Shown here: positions 1-8,471 of the stretch, piece after piece
Numbering within the stretch: position 1 is the first letter of the stretch
Layout: the number at the start of each line of letters is the position of its first letter
Assembly (NCBI GenBank): GCA_039028635.1
Contig: JBCCHV010000023.1
Coordinates: forward strand, 1 to 64,000
Direction of reading: 5' to 3'
Source of the DNA: Acidobacteriota bacterium
GTDB taxonomy: Bacteria > Acidobacteriota > Thermoanaerobaculia > Multivoradales > JBCCEF01
Length of the DNA stretch: 64,000 bases
The notes under the pieces: model-generated
Databases searched by the model: none
What the model saw: only the letters and a program-made list of their open reading frames with translations
Told to the model about the DNA's origin: nothing
Made by a program: the position numbers and the translations under genes

Positions 1-121
1 CGACGGGAGAGGAGGCCCAAGAACCGCGCTTCTTGGGCCGGAGAGGGGCGCGCAGCCCCTCTCGGAAAAAACAGCTAGCAGCGCTGGAAAAGTCGCGAAG
101 CGGACTTTTTCAGCAGCCTGC
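1..121. repeat. Partial copy of a dispersed hairpin-rich repeat (MITE-like)
   Basis: This stretch matches 46412-46560 base for base, except that the other copy carries 28 extra bases inside one hairpin. It contains a perfect 10-bp stem (14-23 with 30-39), a perfect 9-bp stem (41-49 with 55-63), and near its right end a 7-bp AAAAGTC/GACTTTT stem. It ends in GCAGCCTGC followed by TA at 122-123. The left part lies outside the window. Non-coding; a non-autonomous element is inferred from the complete copy. Confidence 0.75.
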
Positions 122-282
122 TAGCACACGGCTGCTTGCTGGTGAGAGCCGAGGAATCTGACCCTCACCGACGGCCAGGTACCTCGATCCAGGACGGATC
201 CGTCCTAAGCGGCTTTCTGTCGCCTGCACGGCCGAATCGATCGCACTGTCGAGCGCTTCACCTTTCGCCCGAACTGACCTGA

Positions 283-984
283 TCAGCCGAGCAAGGCCTC
301 GAGCTCGGCTAAGGCTTGGCCGGGGTCCGGGGCCGCGGTCAGGGGGCGGCCGATGACCAGCAGGTCGGCGCCGCGGTCGAGGGCTTGTCGCGGTCCCGCC
401 ACCCGCCGCTGGTCTCCGGCGTCGGTTCCCTGCCAACGAATGCCCGGGGTCACCAGCTCGAAGGGCGCAGGCAGGTGGCGGCGCAGGGTTTCGACTTCGA
501 GGGCCGACGAAACCACCCCGGCGGCCCCCGCCTGCTGCGCCAGAACGGCCCAGCGCCGAGCCCTTTCGGAGCTGGTGCCGGGCAGATCGAGGGCTTCGAG
601 GGACGGTTCGTCGAGGTGGGTCAGGACAGTGACCGCCAGCAGCCGGAGCTCAGGCCCGGCGGCCTGCTTCGCCTGTCGCATCATCTCGAAACCGCCGCCG
701 GCGTGAATCGTCAGGTAGTGGACGCCGAGGTCGGAGGCCGCGGCCACGGCACCGGCGACGGTGTTCGGAATATCGTGCAGCTTGAGGTCGAGAAAGACTC
801 GCCGACCGTGGGTCAGGGCGGTTTCGACCGCCGGCCGGCCCCAGCGCACGAAGGCCTCGAGCCCCACCTTGAGCACCCCCACCCGCGGACCGAACAGACG
901 GCACCATTCTTCGAACCGGGACCAATCCGGCGTGTCGAGGGCGACGGCAATGGGTTCGAGGTTTCCGCTAGCTCTGGTCATCAT
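283..984 (-). CDS. pyrF: Orotidine 5'-phosphate decarboxylase
   Basis: Decarboxylates OMP to UMP, the last step of de novo pyrimidine synthesis, in the cytoplasm. The protein is about 233 residues, normal for the bacterial PyrF family. It carries the diagnostic active-site stretch FLDLKLHDIPNT (catalytic Asp-Lys-Asp), an N-terminal AVALDTPDW strand and a C-terminal LVIGRPLT phosphate-binding segment, as expected of the TIM barrel. The reading frame is open further upstream, but the protein similarity begins at the double ATG at 984/981. No strong ribosome binding site is seen. The phosphodiesterase gene at 1063 diverges from it. Its 3' side faces the repeat at 1-121, with a 14-bp perfect palindrome at 192-205 between them. 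Confidence 0.93.
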   Translation of the reverse strand: MMTRASGNLEPIAVALDTPDWSRFEEWCRLFGPRVGVLKVGLEAFVRWGRPAVETALTHGRRVFLDLKLHDIPNTVAGAVAAASDLGVHYLTIHAGGGFEMMRQAKQAAGPELRLLAVTVLTHLDEPSLEALDLPGTSSERARRWAVLAQQAGAAGVVSSALEVETLRRHLPAPFELVTPGIRWQGTDAGDQRRVAGPRQALDRGADLLVIGRPLTAAPDPGQALAELEALLG

Positions 985-1062
985 CTCGCGCCACCGGCCG
1001 GCGACTCGCGGTGGCGGGCCCTGGCCTTCGTCGGCCCGGGACTTTACCATGGCCCCGGCACC

Positions 1063-2826
1063 ATGAAATCGCGTCCCTCCGCTCCCCTGATTCCGCCCTG
1101 GCTCGACCTCCTGGCGCTGGGCTTCGTGCCCGGAGTCCTCGCCGGAACCCAGATCGCCGGACTGATCTTCTTCCTCAATCCGGAGCTCCCCTTCGGCCCG
1201 TCGTCGGTGAGCCGCGGCATCTTCCTCTATGGGGCGCTGATCGGGGTCGCCAGCCTGCTGGTGACGGTGCCGATCCTCTGGCGGCGGCGCCACCGGGCTC
1301 GTCGAGCGCTGCCCTGGGCGATCACCGGTGCGCTGGCTTTTTCGGCCGTGCTGAGCTGGGTCAACGCCTCCCAGTACGCCTTTTTCCTGCCGCCGGGGAT
1401 CAACGTTCGGCTGATCAAGGCCGCGGCCCTGCTCTCCCTCTCCGCCTTGATCGCCTTCTACACCGCCCTGATTCACTCCTGGAAGAACCGCCCCTATGGC
1501 ATTCGGAGCCGCCTCGGCTATGTGGTTCTGGCCTTGGCCTCGGTGTACTTCATCGTCGAACGACGAGAGGCCTTTCGTCCGAGCCCGCCGCCGACGCCGC
1601 GGCCCTCGGTGGTCGCCGACACCCTGCGGCCGCGATTGCTGGTGGTGGGACTCGACGGCGCCACCCTCGACGCCGTCCTGCCCTCCGCCGGCCAAGGCAA
1701 GCTACCCTTCTTCGAGCAAGCCCTGCGCGACGGCGCCTATGGCCGGCTGACCTCACTCACTCCCAACCAACGCCTGCCGCTGTGGTCGACGCTGGCGACG
1801 GGCAAGTACCCCTACCGCCACGGCCTGGTCTCGCCGTGGCTCTACGAAGCACCACAGATCGCGGCCGGAGCGCACATCGGCATCCTGCCGTCGGCGCTCG
1901 GCTTTCGCCACTGGGGCACCCTCGGTCAACCACGGCGGGCCGCTGACGGCCGCGACCGCCAGGTGCTGGCTCTGTGGGAGATCCTGCCGCGGCTGGGAAT
2001 CTCGAGCGCCGTCATCGCTTGGCCCGCGAGCGCTCCGGTGAGTGAGGACGCCCAGCTCGTGCTGTCCGATCGCTTCTTCACCCACCCCCGCGAGGAAGAA
2101 GCGACGACCCGGCCACCGGAGCTGGCGGAACGGGGGCGGATCTTCCGGCTGCGCGAGGACGAGATCGACCCGGTCCTGGCGGCACGCTTCGGGCCGGTGG
2201 CTCAGGAGCGGGTGCTGAGCTCGCTGGCGAGCGACATCTGGCGAGAATCCCTCGGCGCCTTCGTCCTCGACGACGAACCGGCTCCCCAGGCCATGATCCT
2301 CACCCTCGACGGCTTGGCCGAGGTCTCGGAGCTGTTCTTCGGTGGCTATGCCGCCGCTCGGCTCGAAGGTCTGCAGGATCCCGCCTACGAAGAGGCTGCG
2401 CTTCAGTTGGAAAATTATTACAGCTACACGGACGAGGTGATCGCCAAACTGTGGGAGAAAATACCTTCTCCGAAAATTCTCGCGGTGATTTCGGCCTACG
2501 GTTCCGGCTCCCCATCGGGCTGGGGGCGAGCTTGGCGGGAGCTCGGCCGGGAGCCCCTGGTGGCGGGCAGCTTCAACGGCTCACCGGATGGCGTCCTGCT
2601 GCTCTATGGAGAGGGCATTCGCGGCGGTTCCTTGCTGACCGGCGCAGATCTGGTGGATGTCGTGCCGACGCTGATCTACGCCCTCGGCCTGCCGGTGGCC
2701 CGCGACCTCGATGGACAAGTCCTGACGGACGCCTTCGATCGCTCGTCTTTTCTGGCGCGCAACCCGTTGACCTTCGTCCCTTCCTACCAGACCTTGGTCG
2801 CTCCTTCGGGAAGCCTTCCTCGCTGA
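1063..2826 (+). CDS. Membrane-anchored alkaline-phosphatase-superfamily (type I phosphodiesterase-like) protein
   Basis: About 587 residues. The first ~180 residues hold roughly five hydrophobic segments (for example LLALGFVPGVLAGTQIAGLI and AAALLSLSALIAFYTALI). A soluble domain then starts with LLVVGLDGATLDAVLP and continues with PLWSTLATGKYPYRHGL. These match the metal-binding Asp and the nucleophile region of type I phosphodiesterases/nucleotide pyrophosphatases. A late GVLLLYGEGIRGG segment probably carries further metal-site positions. The substrate is unknown; members of the superfamily hydrolyse or transfer phosphate or sulfate esters, often on envelope glycans or lipids. ATG 1063 was chosen because upstream codons overlap pyrF antisense and show no membrane features. 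It is convergent with the bactofilin operon. Confidence 0.75.
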   Translation: MKSRPSAPLIPPWLDLLALGFVPGVLAGTQIAGLIFFLNPELPFGPSSVSRGIFLYGALIGVASLLVTVPILWRRRHRARRALPWAITGALAFSAVLSWVNASQYAFFLPPGINVRLIKAAALLSLSALIAFYTALIHSWKNRPYGIRSRLGYVVLALASVYFIVERREAFRPSPPPTPRPSVVADTLRPRLLVVGLDGATLDAVLPSAGQGKLPFFEQALRDGAYGRLTSLTPNQRLPLWSTLATGKYPYRHGLVSPWLYEAPQIAAGAHIGILPSALGFRHWGTLGQPRRAADGRDRQVLALWEILPRLGISSAVIAWPASAPVSEDAQLVLSDRFFTHPREEEATTRPPELAERGRIFRLREDEIDPVLAARFGPVAQERVLSSLASDIWRESLGAFVLDDEPAPQAMILTLDGLAEVSELFFGGYAAARLEGLQDPAYEEAALQLENYYSYTDEVIAKLWEKIPSPKILAVISAYGSGSPSGWGRAWRELGREPLVAGSFNGSPDGVLLLYGEGIRGGSLLTGADLVDVVPTLIYALGLPVARDLDGQVLTDAFDRSSFLARNPLTFVPSYQTLVAPSGSLPR

Positions 2827-2830
2827 CGTG

Positions 2831-2850
2831 AAAGACGAATCAAAGTCTTT
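2831..2850. terminator. Possible weak bidirectional terminator
   Basis: AAAGAC and GTCTTT form a 6-bp stem around an 8-nt loop between the convergent ends of the phosphodiesterase and bactofilin genes, followed by an AT-rich stretch. The stem is short and A/T-rich, so termination is only a suggestion. Confidence 0.3.
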
Positions 2851-2869
2851 AGAATCAAAACTTTATAAT

Positions 2870-3280
2870 CTATCCGGCGGCCTTGCTGACCAGCTTCGGG
2901 CCAGCATCCTGCTTCTCGCCCGGATCCTTCTTCGGCGACCGCTCCATGGAACAGCGGCCTTCGAAGATGGCGCCCTCTTCGATGATCAGGGCTGGCGTGT
3001 CGAGATCAGCGTAGACCCGACCGCCCGGGGCAATATGAATTCGGGTCCGCGCCTTGACCGCCCCTCGCAGCACTCCGGAGACGAAAACCTGGTCGACTTC
3101 GGTCTTGCCATCGACTTCGCCAGAATCGCCGACCACCAGCGTGCCTCCGGAGCTCACCGTTCCGGTGACCTTGCCATCGACCCGGAAAGAAGCTTCGAAG
3201 CGCAGCTCACCGTCGATATGGCTGCCGCGATCGAGAAAGCCATTGAGATCGCTCGCAGAGCTGTCGTTCTTGAAGATCAT
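2870..3280 (-). CDS. Bactofilin family cytoskeletal protein
   Basis: A 136-residue protein with the polymer-forming bactofilin (DUF583) core. Short right-handed beta-helix turns run from about residue 20 to 105 (DGELRFEASFRVDGKVTG, GGTLVVGDSGEVDGK, VFVSGVLRGAVKA, RIHIAPGGRVYADL), with a disordered charged tail (SPKKDPGEKQ). Bactofilins form filaments under the membrane and act as scaffolds. Its ATG overlaps the last 4 bases of parB, so translation is probably coupled. In Myxococcus, bactofilins scaffold ParABS, which makes a chromosome-organising role plausible here; that link is inference from gene order. Confidence 0.88.
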   Translation of the reverse strand: MIFKNDSSASDLNGFLDRGSHIDGELRFEASFRVDGKVTGTVSSGGTLVVGDSGEVDGKTEVDQVFVSGVLRGAVKARTRIHIAPGGRVYADLDTPALIIEEGAIFEGRCSMERSPKKDPGEKQDAGPKLVSKAAG

Positions 3281-4140
3281 TCGCCTTCTCCCTTCGAGAT
3301 CAGCAGGTCATAGAGCCGCATCAGCTCCTCTTCCGTGTGGAAGTGAAGACGCAGCGTTCCCCCTTTGCCTCGCCGGTGAATCTCGACCCGGGTCTGCAGG
3401 CGCTGGGTAAGCGTCTCTTCGGCGGCGGCGGTGTGGACTTCCACCTCACGGCCCCGCTTCGCCTGGCGGGGGCTCGACGGCGATCGTACCAGCCGCTCGA
3501 GGTCGCGCGCCGTCAGTCCATCGGCGACCGCCCGCTGGGCCAGCCGCTGCTGCTCGTCCGCATCCTCGAGGCGCAGCAACGGACGGGCCTGGCCGGCGGA
3601 GAGGCTGCCGTCGCGCAGCAGGTCGGTGACGGCGTCCGGTAGGCGCAGCAGACGCAGGCTGTTGGTGATCGTGGTTCGAGCCTTGCCAACCCGCGAGGCC
3701 AGGGCTTCTTGCGAGAGCGAGAACTTGTCCTGCAAGGTGCGGTAGGCCTCGGCCTCTTCGACCGGGTTGAGGTCCGAGCGCTGAATGTTCTCCACCAGGG
3801 CGACTTCGAGAAGCTCTTGATCGCCGGAGATCTCCCGCACCACCGTCGGCACGACATCGAGGCCGGCGCGCTGCGCCGCGCGCCAGCGACGTTCGCCGGC
3901 GACGATGGTGTACTCGCCCTCCGCCCGGGCGGTGACGATGATCGGCTGAATCAGGCCTTGGGATCGGATCGACTCGGCGAGCTCTTCGAGACCGGACTCG
4001 TCGAACTGCGTGCGCGGCTGATGACGGTTGGGATGCAGCATCCCGACCGGGAGCTTACGGACTCCCGTTTCGGCCGGCGGAGCGCTTTGGATCAACGAGT
4101 CGAGACCACGCCCGAGACCTTTCTTGCGTGCCGCGCTCAT
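3277..4140 (-). CDS. parB: Chromosome-partitioning protein ParB (CTPase, parS-binding)
   Basis: 287 residues. Begins with the ParA-stimulating basic N-terminus (KKGLGRGLDSLI). The ParB/Srx CTPase domain follows with HPNRHQPRTQFDE, IRSQGLIQPIIV and the GERRWRAAQRAG box. Next come ALVENIQRSDLNPVEEA and a helix-turn-helix (SQEALASRVGKARTTITNSL), and the protein ends in a dimerisation domain. ParB loads on parS and slides as a CTP clamp to segregate origins. Two perfect parS sites lie 1.4 kb upstream in the same operon (5547-5590). The ATG overlaps the parA stop (ATGA) and the stop overlaps the bactofilin start, so parA-parB-bactofilin is one coupled unit. Confidence 0.97.
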   Translation of the reverse strand: MSAARKKGLGRGLDSLIQSAPPAETGVRKLPVGMLHPNRHQPRTQFDESGLEELAESIRSQGLIQPIIVTARAEGEYTIVAGERRWRAAQRAGLDVVPTVVREISGDQELLEVALVENIQRSDLNPVEEAEAYRTLQDKFSLSQEALASRVGKARTTITNSLRLLRLPDAVTDLLRDGSLSAGQARPLLRLEDADEQQRLAQRAVADGLTARDLERLVRSPSSPRQAKRGREVEVHTAAAEETLTQRLQTRVEIHRRGKGGTLRLHFHTEEELMRLYDLLISKGEGE

Positions 4141-4895
4141 GCCACCCGCCGGAGAAATTCTCGCGCCACGGCGAGGTAGGCCTCGGCGCCACGACAGCGG
4201 ATGTCGTACTGGAAGATCGGCACACCGTGGCTTGGAGCCTCGGCCAGACGGATGTTGCGCGGCACCACGGAGTCGAAGACGGCCTGCGGAAAGTGACGTC
4301 GAATCTCGTCGGCGACGTCACGGGAAAGGTTGGTTCGATCGTCGTACATGGTGAGCAGGACTCCATCGATCTTGAGCCCGGGATTCAGTCCTCCACCGAT
4401 CCGCTGCACCGTCGAGACCAGCTCGCTGACCCCTTCGAGGGCGAAGTACTCGCACTGTAGAGGCACCAAGACCTGGTCTGCTGCGGCGAGGGCGCTGACC
4501 GTGAGGTGACCAAGGGACGGCGGGCAGTCGAGGAAAACCATGTGGTACCGGTCCGCGATCGGAGCCAAAGCGTCCCTGAGACGGCCCTGCCAGCCTTCCT
4601 CGTCGACGAACTCGACCTCGACCCCCACCAAATCCCGGTCGGTCGGCACGAGGTCGAGATTCGGAAACCCCGAAGGACGAATCACGTCGGCCATCGACGC
4701 CTCGCCGGACAGAGCATGGTAAAGGTGCGGTGGCGTGGCGTCGGCGCCGAGACCGCGGGTGGCGTTGCCCTGAGGGTCGCAGTCGACCAGGAGGATCTTC
4801 TTCTCGAGTGCCCCGAGGGCCGCGCTGAGGTTGATCGCGGTGGTGGTCTTACCGACCCCGCCCTTCTGATTGGCGATAGCCAGAATCCTGCTCAT
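4137..4895 (-). CDS. parA: Chromosome-partitioning ATPase ParA (Soj)
   Basis: About 252 residues of the deviant Walker-A ATPase family. It starts MSRILAIANQKGGVGKTTT, where the signature lysine of KGGVGKTT is present; ILLVDCDPQGNATRG is the A' motif and VFLDCPPSLG is Walker B. It uses ATP-dependent, DNA-bound dimers to move ParB-parS complexes. The frame is open upstream as far as 5162, but homology starts at ATG 4895. That makes parA overlap the 3' end of rsmG by 47 bases, more than a simple coupling overlap. Confidence 0.96.
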   Translation of the reverse strand: MSRILAIANQKGGVGKTTTAINLSAALGALEKKILLVDCDPQGNATRGLGADATPPHLYHALSGEASMADVIRPSGFPNLDLVPTDRDLVGVEVEFVDEEGWQGRLRDALAPIADRYHMVFLDCPPSLGHLTVSALAAADQVLVPLQCEYFALEGVSELVSTVQRIGGGLNPGLKIDGVLLTMYDDRTNLSRDVADEIRRHFPQAVFDSVVPRNIRLAEAPSHGVPIFQYDIRCRGAEAYLAVAREFLRRVA

Positions 4896-5547
4896 CCCTT
4901 TGAAGATCTCCGTTCGCTGGTGGCGCTTCGACTTCGAGAACCCGCCGATGCTTACTACCCGGGATCGGCACCTGCCGTCGAACCCGAAACCCCACCGGCA
5001 GCTCGGGATCCTCGGCTCCGGCCCAGAACAAGAAACGTCCTTCGTCTCGCAGGCGGTGGGCCATGGCGGAGAGGGTTTTGGGGGGCAACCGCAGCGCCCG
5101 CACCGAATAGTAGGCCACCCTCTCCGGAACTCCCTCGGGCAGCGGGTCGCCGACTCTAGCATTGAGGCATTGACAGGGCAAAGCGGCCCGACGGGCGGCG
5201 GCCTGCAAGAATGCGCACTTTCGACCGCGGGCTTCGATCAGCGTCAAACGCAGGTCGGAGCGGACGCAGGCGAGCACGAAGCCGGGAAAACCGGCACCGC
5301 TGCCGACATCCACCAAGACACCCCCGGACGTGATCAGAGGCAAAGCGGCGAGCGCCTCGCCGTAGTGCCGGGCAAGGATTTCATGTCGGGTGCCGGGGCC
5401 GATCAAGGCCAGGCGCGGACTCCAGCGACGAAGCTCCTGATAGTGGCCATGGAGACGATCGAGAGCATCGTCCGACAGAGGGTCCGCCAGCAAGGTGTCG
5501 AGGCCCCGACGGATTTCCTGTCGACTGATCTCTGGAAGCTGGGTCAT
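4849..5547 (-). CDS. rsmG: 16S rRNA (guanine527-N7)-methyltransferase RsmG
   Basis: About 232 residues. SAM-dependent methyltransferase that modifies G527 in 16S rRNA. The SAM-binding loop VLVDVGSGAGFPG and following LTLIEARGRKCAFLQ are textbook RsmG, preceded by HGHYQELRRWSPRLALIG. The last ~20 residues (NGDLQRDEQDSGYRQ) go beyond the usual family end and are read from bases that also encode the parA start. The ATG at 5547 shares a base with the first parS site, so ParB bound there could cover the start region and probably the promoter. Bacteria often place rsmG upstream of parAB near the origin. Confidence 0.94.
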   Translation of the reverse strand: MTQLPEISRQEIRRGLDTLLADPLSDDALDRLHGHYQELRRWSPRLALIGPGTRHEILARHYGEALAALPLITSGGVLVDVGSGAGFPGFVLACVRSDLRLTLIEARGRKCAFLQAAARRAALPCQCLNARVGDPLPEGVPERVAYYSVRALRLPPKTLSAMAHRLRDEGRFLFWAGAEDPELPVGFRVRRQVPIPGSKHRRVLEVEAPPANGDLQRDEQDSGYRQSEGRGR

Positions 5548-5562
5548 GTTTCACGTGAAACA
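5547..5562. promoter_or_regulatory. parS centromere site 1
   Basis: TGTTTCACGTGAAACA, a perfect 16-bp match to the universal bacterial parS palindrome. It touches the rsmG start codon on the minus strand. It is the nucleation site for ParB clamps. Confidence 0.97.
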
Positions 5563-5574
5563 ACAAAGGCGAGA

Positions 5575-5590
5575 TGTTTCACGTGAAACA
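5575..5590. promoter_or_regulatory. parS centromere site 2
   Basis: A second perfect TGTTTCACGTGAAACA palindrome, 28 bp centre to centre from site 1, in the jag-rsmG intergenic region. Two close sites imply a strong ParB loading centre about 12 kb from dnaA. Confidence 0.97.
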
Positions 5591-5646
5591 CCTCGCCCTG
5601 GAAGATTCGTCGCGCCCGGCTGGGCGGGCGCCTCATCGGGTCGACC

Positions 5647-6558
5647 TCAGGCCGGTCGGATCTTCACTTTCTTGTGGAACCCCGACCCTTCGCTGGCCGT
5701 CGAGACATCTTCGTCGTCGACCACGGCCAGGTGAACGACTCGACGGTCGCCCGGGCCCAGCGGGGGCGTACTGCGGGGCCGCCCCGACTCTCGGACCTCA
5801 TCGGCCAGGCGCAACGCCATCGACCGGAGCTCGTCCTCGCGAGCGCTGTGGAAGTTGGCACAATCCACCCGCACCGCGGTCGTTTCTCCCGCCACGCCGC
5901 GAATCACCCGCGGCAGCAGGTGCTCGATCGACAGGAGGAGCTCGCCCTTCTCGGCCAGAAGAAGATCTTCATCGCGACCCGAGAGGTCGATCTCGAGCCG
6001 GTCTCGCTCCTGGAAGATGGCGATCTCGACCTCCAGACCCGCCACGTCCAGAATCGGGGTCAAGGCATGGTCAGCGGCCTTCGCCAGCCTTCCCGAGGCC
6101 TCTTCTCCTTCCTCGTCGGCGGCAGGGGGTTCGGGATCGGCTGGGGCGGCGCTCGCCTGCGACGTCGCAGGCTCCTCGGCGGCGGGCGGAGCCGCGGCCG
6201 GGGTTTCCTCGGCAACCGTCATCGGTTCTTCTGTCGCGGCCGCTTCGGCGGTAGCTTCCGGAGCCACCTCGACCGCGGCCGGCTCTTCTGGAGCGACCTC
6301 GGCTTCCGCCGGGACGACAGCTTCGGCGATCGGCTCCGCGGCCGGCGGAGCATCTGGCTCCGCAGCCGCGGCCTCCACTCCGCTTACGGGGTTGTCGCCG
6401 TCGACCACGATCACCACCCGCCGGCGTCCCTTGAGTTTGCCGCCCTTCTTCTCGACCTCTTCGAAGGCCAACTGATCCGCGTCGACGTCGAGTTGCGCCG
6501 CCGCGGCCAGGACCGCCTGCCGCAGGTTGTTACCGGAAAAGTACTGTTTCTGGCCCAT
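5647..6558 (-). CDS. jag: RNA-binding protein Jag/KhpB (KH-R3H)
   Basis: 303 residues. The N-terminal Jag_N domain starts MGQKQYFSGNNLRQAVLAAA. A long Ala/Pro/Glu-rich linker runs from roughly residue 60 to 155. A KH domain follows (ILDVAGLEVEIAIF, GELLLSIEHLLPRVI), then a C-terminal R3H region (DRRVVHLAVVDDEDVSTASE). KhpB proteins bind RNA and are linked to cell division and membrane-protein biogenesis. It lies 12 bases after yidC in the conserved yidC-jag order. The linker is unusually long and low in complexity; otherwise it is a standard member. Confidence 0.92.
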   Translation of the reverse strand: MGQKQYFSGNNLRQAVLAAAAQLDVDADQLAFEEVEKKGGKLKGRRRVVIVVDGDNPVSGVEAAAAEPDAPPAAEPIAEAVVPAEAEVAPEEPAAVEVAPEATAEAAATEEPMTVAEETPAAAPPAAEEPATSQASAAPADPEPPAADEEGEEASGRLAKAADHALTPILDVAGLEVEIAIFQERDRLEIDLSGRDEDLLLAEKGELLLSIEHLLPRVIRGVAGETTAVRVDCANFHSAREDELRSMALRLADEVRESGRPRSTPPLGPGDRRVVHLAVVDDEDVSTASEGSGFHKKVKIRPA

Positions 6559-6570
6559 AGTGACGAAACC

Positions 6571-8307
6571 TCATCCTTTCTTGGCGGCCTTGGCCTTGTC
6601 CGTTCCGCGCTCTTTGAACCAATTGTATGCCCCTTGCTGCGCGATCGTCAGCACGTTGTTGGTCAACCAGTAGAGGACCAGACCGCTGGGGAAATTGAGG
6701 AACAGGAAGGTCATGAACACCGGCATCAGCTGGAAGATTCGACGCTGCATGGGGTCGCCACCCATCGGCGTCATGCGCTGCTGAAGGAACTGCGTTCCTC
6801 CCATGATCAAGGGCAACGCATAGTAGGGGTCGGCCACCGAGAGATCCTTGATCCAGCCCAGCCAGGGCGCATTGCGCAACTCCACCGCCGCTCCGAGGAG
6901 GCGGTAGAAGGCGAACAACACCGGAAGCTGCAACAGCATCGGCAGACAACCGCCGGCCGGATTCACGCCCTCGCTCTTGTAGAGGGCCATGATCTCCTCG
7001 TTCATCTTGCGCTGGGCCTCCATGTTGGGGCGGCCCTGCTTGTCCTTCAGCTTGGGGCGATAGCGCGACCGGATCGCCTGCATCTTCGGCGACAGCTCCT
7101 GCATGCGACGCGCCGACTTGTAGCTCTTGTGGGTCAGCGGCGCCAACACGATCTTGATCGCCGTGGTCAGCAGAACGATCGACCAACCGTAGTTGGGCAC
7201 CACGTTCTCGTAAATCCACATCAAGCCCGCGAACAGCAAGCGGGCGAAGAACCCGAAAATCCCCAAGGTGATGGTCTCGTCGAGACCGTAGGGCAGCTTG
7301 CTGAGGCGGCGAATATCCTTGGCGCCCCAGTAGTTCTCGAGCTCGATCCGATCCGAGGTCGGCTGCAGCAGGAGCGCGTAGTCGGTTTGCAGGTCCTTCT
7401 GTTCCTTGGTCAGCGCATCCTTCGGCGGTACCGCCTCGAAGCTCCATCGACCATCCGCACCGGGCAACACGAACAGCGGCTCGAAGACGACTCCGCGCAG
7501 CGGCGTCGCCGGCGACGGAATCGACGCGGTCAAGAAGTAGTGGTCCTCGAGACCCACCCAGGTCATGCCGGTGCCCGGCAGGACCTCCGGCTCGAAGCCC
7601 TTCTTGGCCTCCACCCGCTCCATGTCGCCGCCCAGGCGATAAACCCCGCCACGCTCCTGGCCGAAGCGATTGTCGAGCTCGTCGAGGGTCGGGTTGCGCA
7701 AGCCGGGACCAAGCCAGAGGTTCCAGTCCTGCGGCCGCTCGACCTCGATCTTGGTCTCGAGGAAACCGTCGCGGCGGAAGTGGAAGCTCTTCTCCGCCGC
7801 CCCGAGGGGGCCGCGATAGCGAAAGACGACCTGCCGCTCGCCCTCGCCGTCCAGGTCTTCGACCTCGAACAGAGCCCGGTTGAGCTCGAGCGGACTGGCG
7901 CTACCTCCGGCCACCAGCGCGAAGGGCTGGAGGCCACCCTGGCGGAAGCGCACCAGGTCGACGTCGTCCCCTTCGGCGGTGCGGTGGTTCTTGAGGCGGA
8001 ACGACAGCAGCACGGCTCCGCGGTTGCTGAGCTCGGCTCGGAAGCGTTCCGTGTCGACCACCACGCGCTCCTCGGCGGTCGCGCCCAGGCGCGCCTCTTC
8101 CTCGGACTCGGTCGCCGCACCCTCCGCCACCTCCGGGACCTCGGACTCGTCCAGCGCCGCTTCCACCGGCAATGCCTCTTCGACCGCTGGCACGGGCTGG
8201 ATCTCGTCGCCGGGAGGCCGCACGGGCTGAACCGGGAAGAAGTAATTCCAGGTAAGCAAAATCCCCAACGACAACACGAAGGCGAGTAACAGTCGCCGGA
8301 TATCCAA
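6571..8307 (-). CDS. yidC: Membrane protein insertase YidC
   Basis: 578 residues, the long Gram-negative form. TM1 near the N-terminus (RRLLLAFVLSLGILLTW) is followed by an acidic linker, a large periplasmic beta domain, and the conserved insertase core with five TM segments. Core motifs include YGWSIVLLTTAIKIVLAPLT, KSYKSARRMQELSPKM, GCLPMLLQLPVLFAFYRLL and FPSGLVLYWLTNN. It inserts membrane proteins with or without SecYEG. The start codon is TTG at 8307. It is transcribed with the rnpA-yidD genes upstream and jag downstream. The periplasmic domain supports a two-membrane envelope. Confidence 0.96.
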   Translation of the reverse strand: MDIRRLLLAFVLSLGILLTWNYFFPVQPVRPPGDEIQPVPAVEEALPVEAALDESEVPEVAEGAATESEEEARLGATAEERVVVDTERFRAELSNRGAVLLSFRLKNHRTAEGDDVDLVRFRQGGLQPFALVAGGSASPLELNRALFEVEDLDGEGERQVVFRYRGPLGAAEKSFHFRRDGFLETKIEVERPQDWNLWLGPGLRNPTLDELDNRFGQERGGVYRLGGDMERVEAKKGFEPEVLPGTGMTWVGLEDHYFLTASIPSPATPLRGVVFEPLFVLPGADGRWSFEAVPPKDALTKEQKDLQTDYALLLQPTSDRIELENYWGAKDIRRLSKLPYGLDETITLGIFGFFARLLFAGLMWIYENVVPNYGWSIVLLTTAIKIVLAPLTHKSYKSARRMQELSPKMQAIRSRYRPKLKDKQGRPNMEAQRKMNEEIMALYKSEGVNPAGGCLPMLLQLPVLFAFYRLLGAAVELRNAPWLGWIKDLSVADPYYALPLIMGGTQFLQQRMTPMGGDPMQRRIFQLMPVFMTFLFLNFPSGLVLYWLTNNVLTIAQQGAYNWFKERGTDKAKAAKKG

Positions 8308-8471
8308 GGCTCTTTCTGTCCTTTCTGAATCGTCTCGCGGCCACTCTGCCGAGAGCTACGGCGGCGCTGCGAGCGCCATTCCCGCAAATCACGGGGAGTC
8401 TCTCGGCTCCTTCGCATTGGAACCGCCAGGTGCTGCAGCTCGTCATGCTGGAAGGCTGGTCGGATTTCTGG

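Noticed and set aside
192-205. GGACGGATCCGTCC perfect palindrome after pyrF
   Set aside because: Loop-less 14-bp palindrome without a T-tract; could be chance or a protein site, not enough to call a terminator.
2864-2869. TATAAT hexamer that looks like a -10 box
   Set aside because: No -35 at the right distance and it would transcribe antisense into the bactofilin gene; more likely part of the AT-rich convergent junction.
5674-8289. 871-codon plus-strand open frame across jag and yidC
   Set aside because: Antisense to two clear genes, low-complexity Arg/His/Gln-rich translation, no domains.
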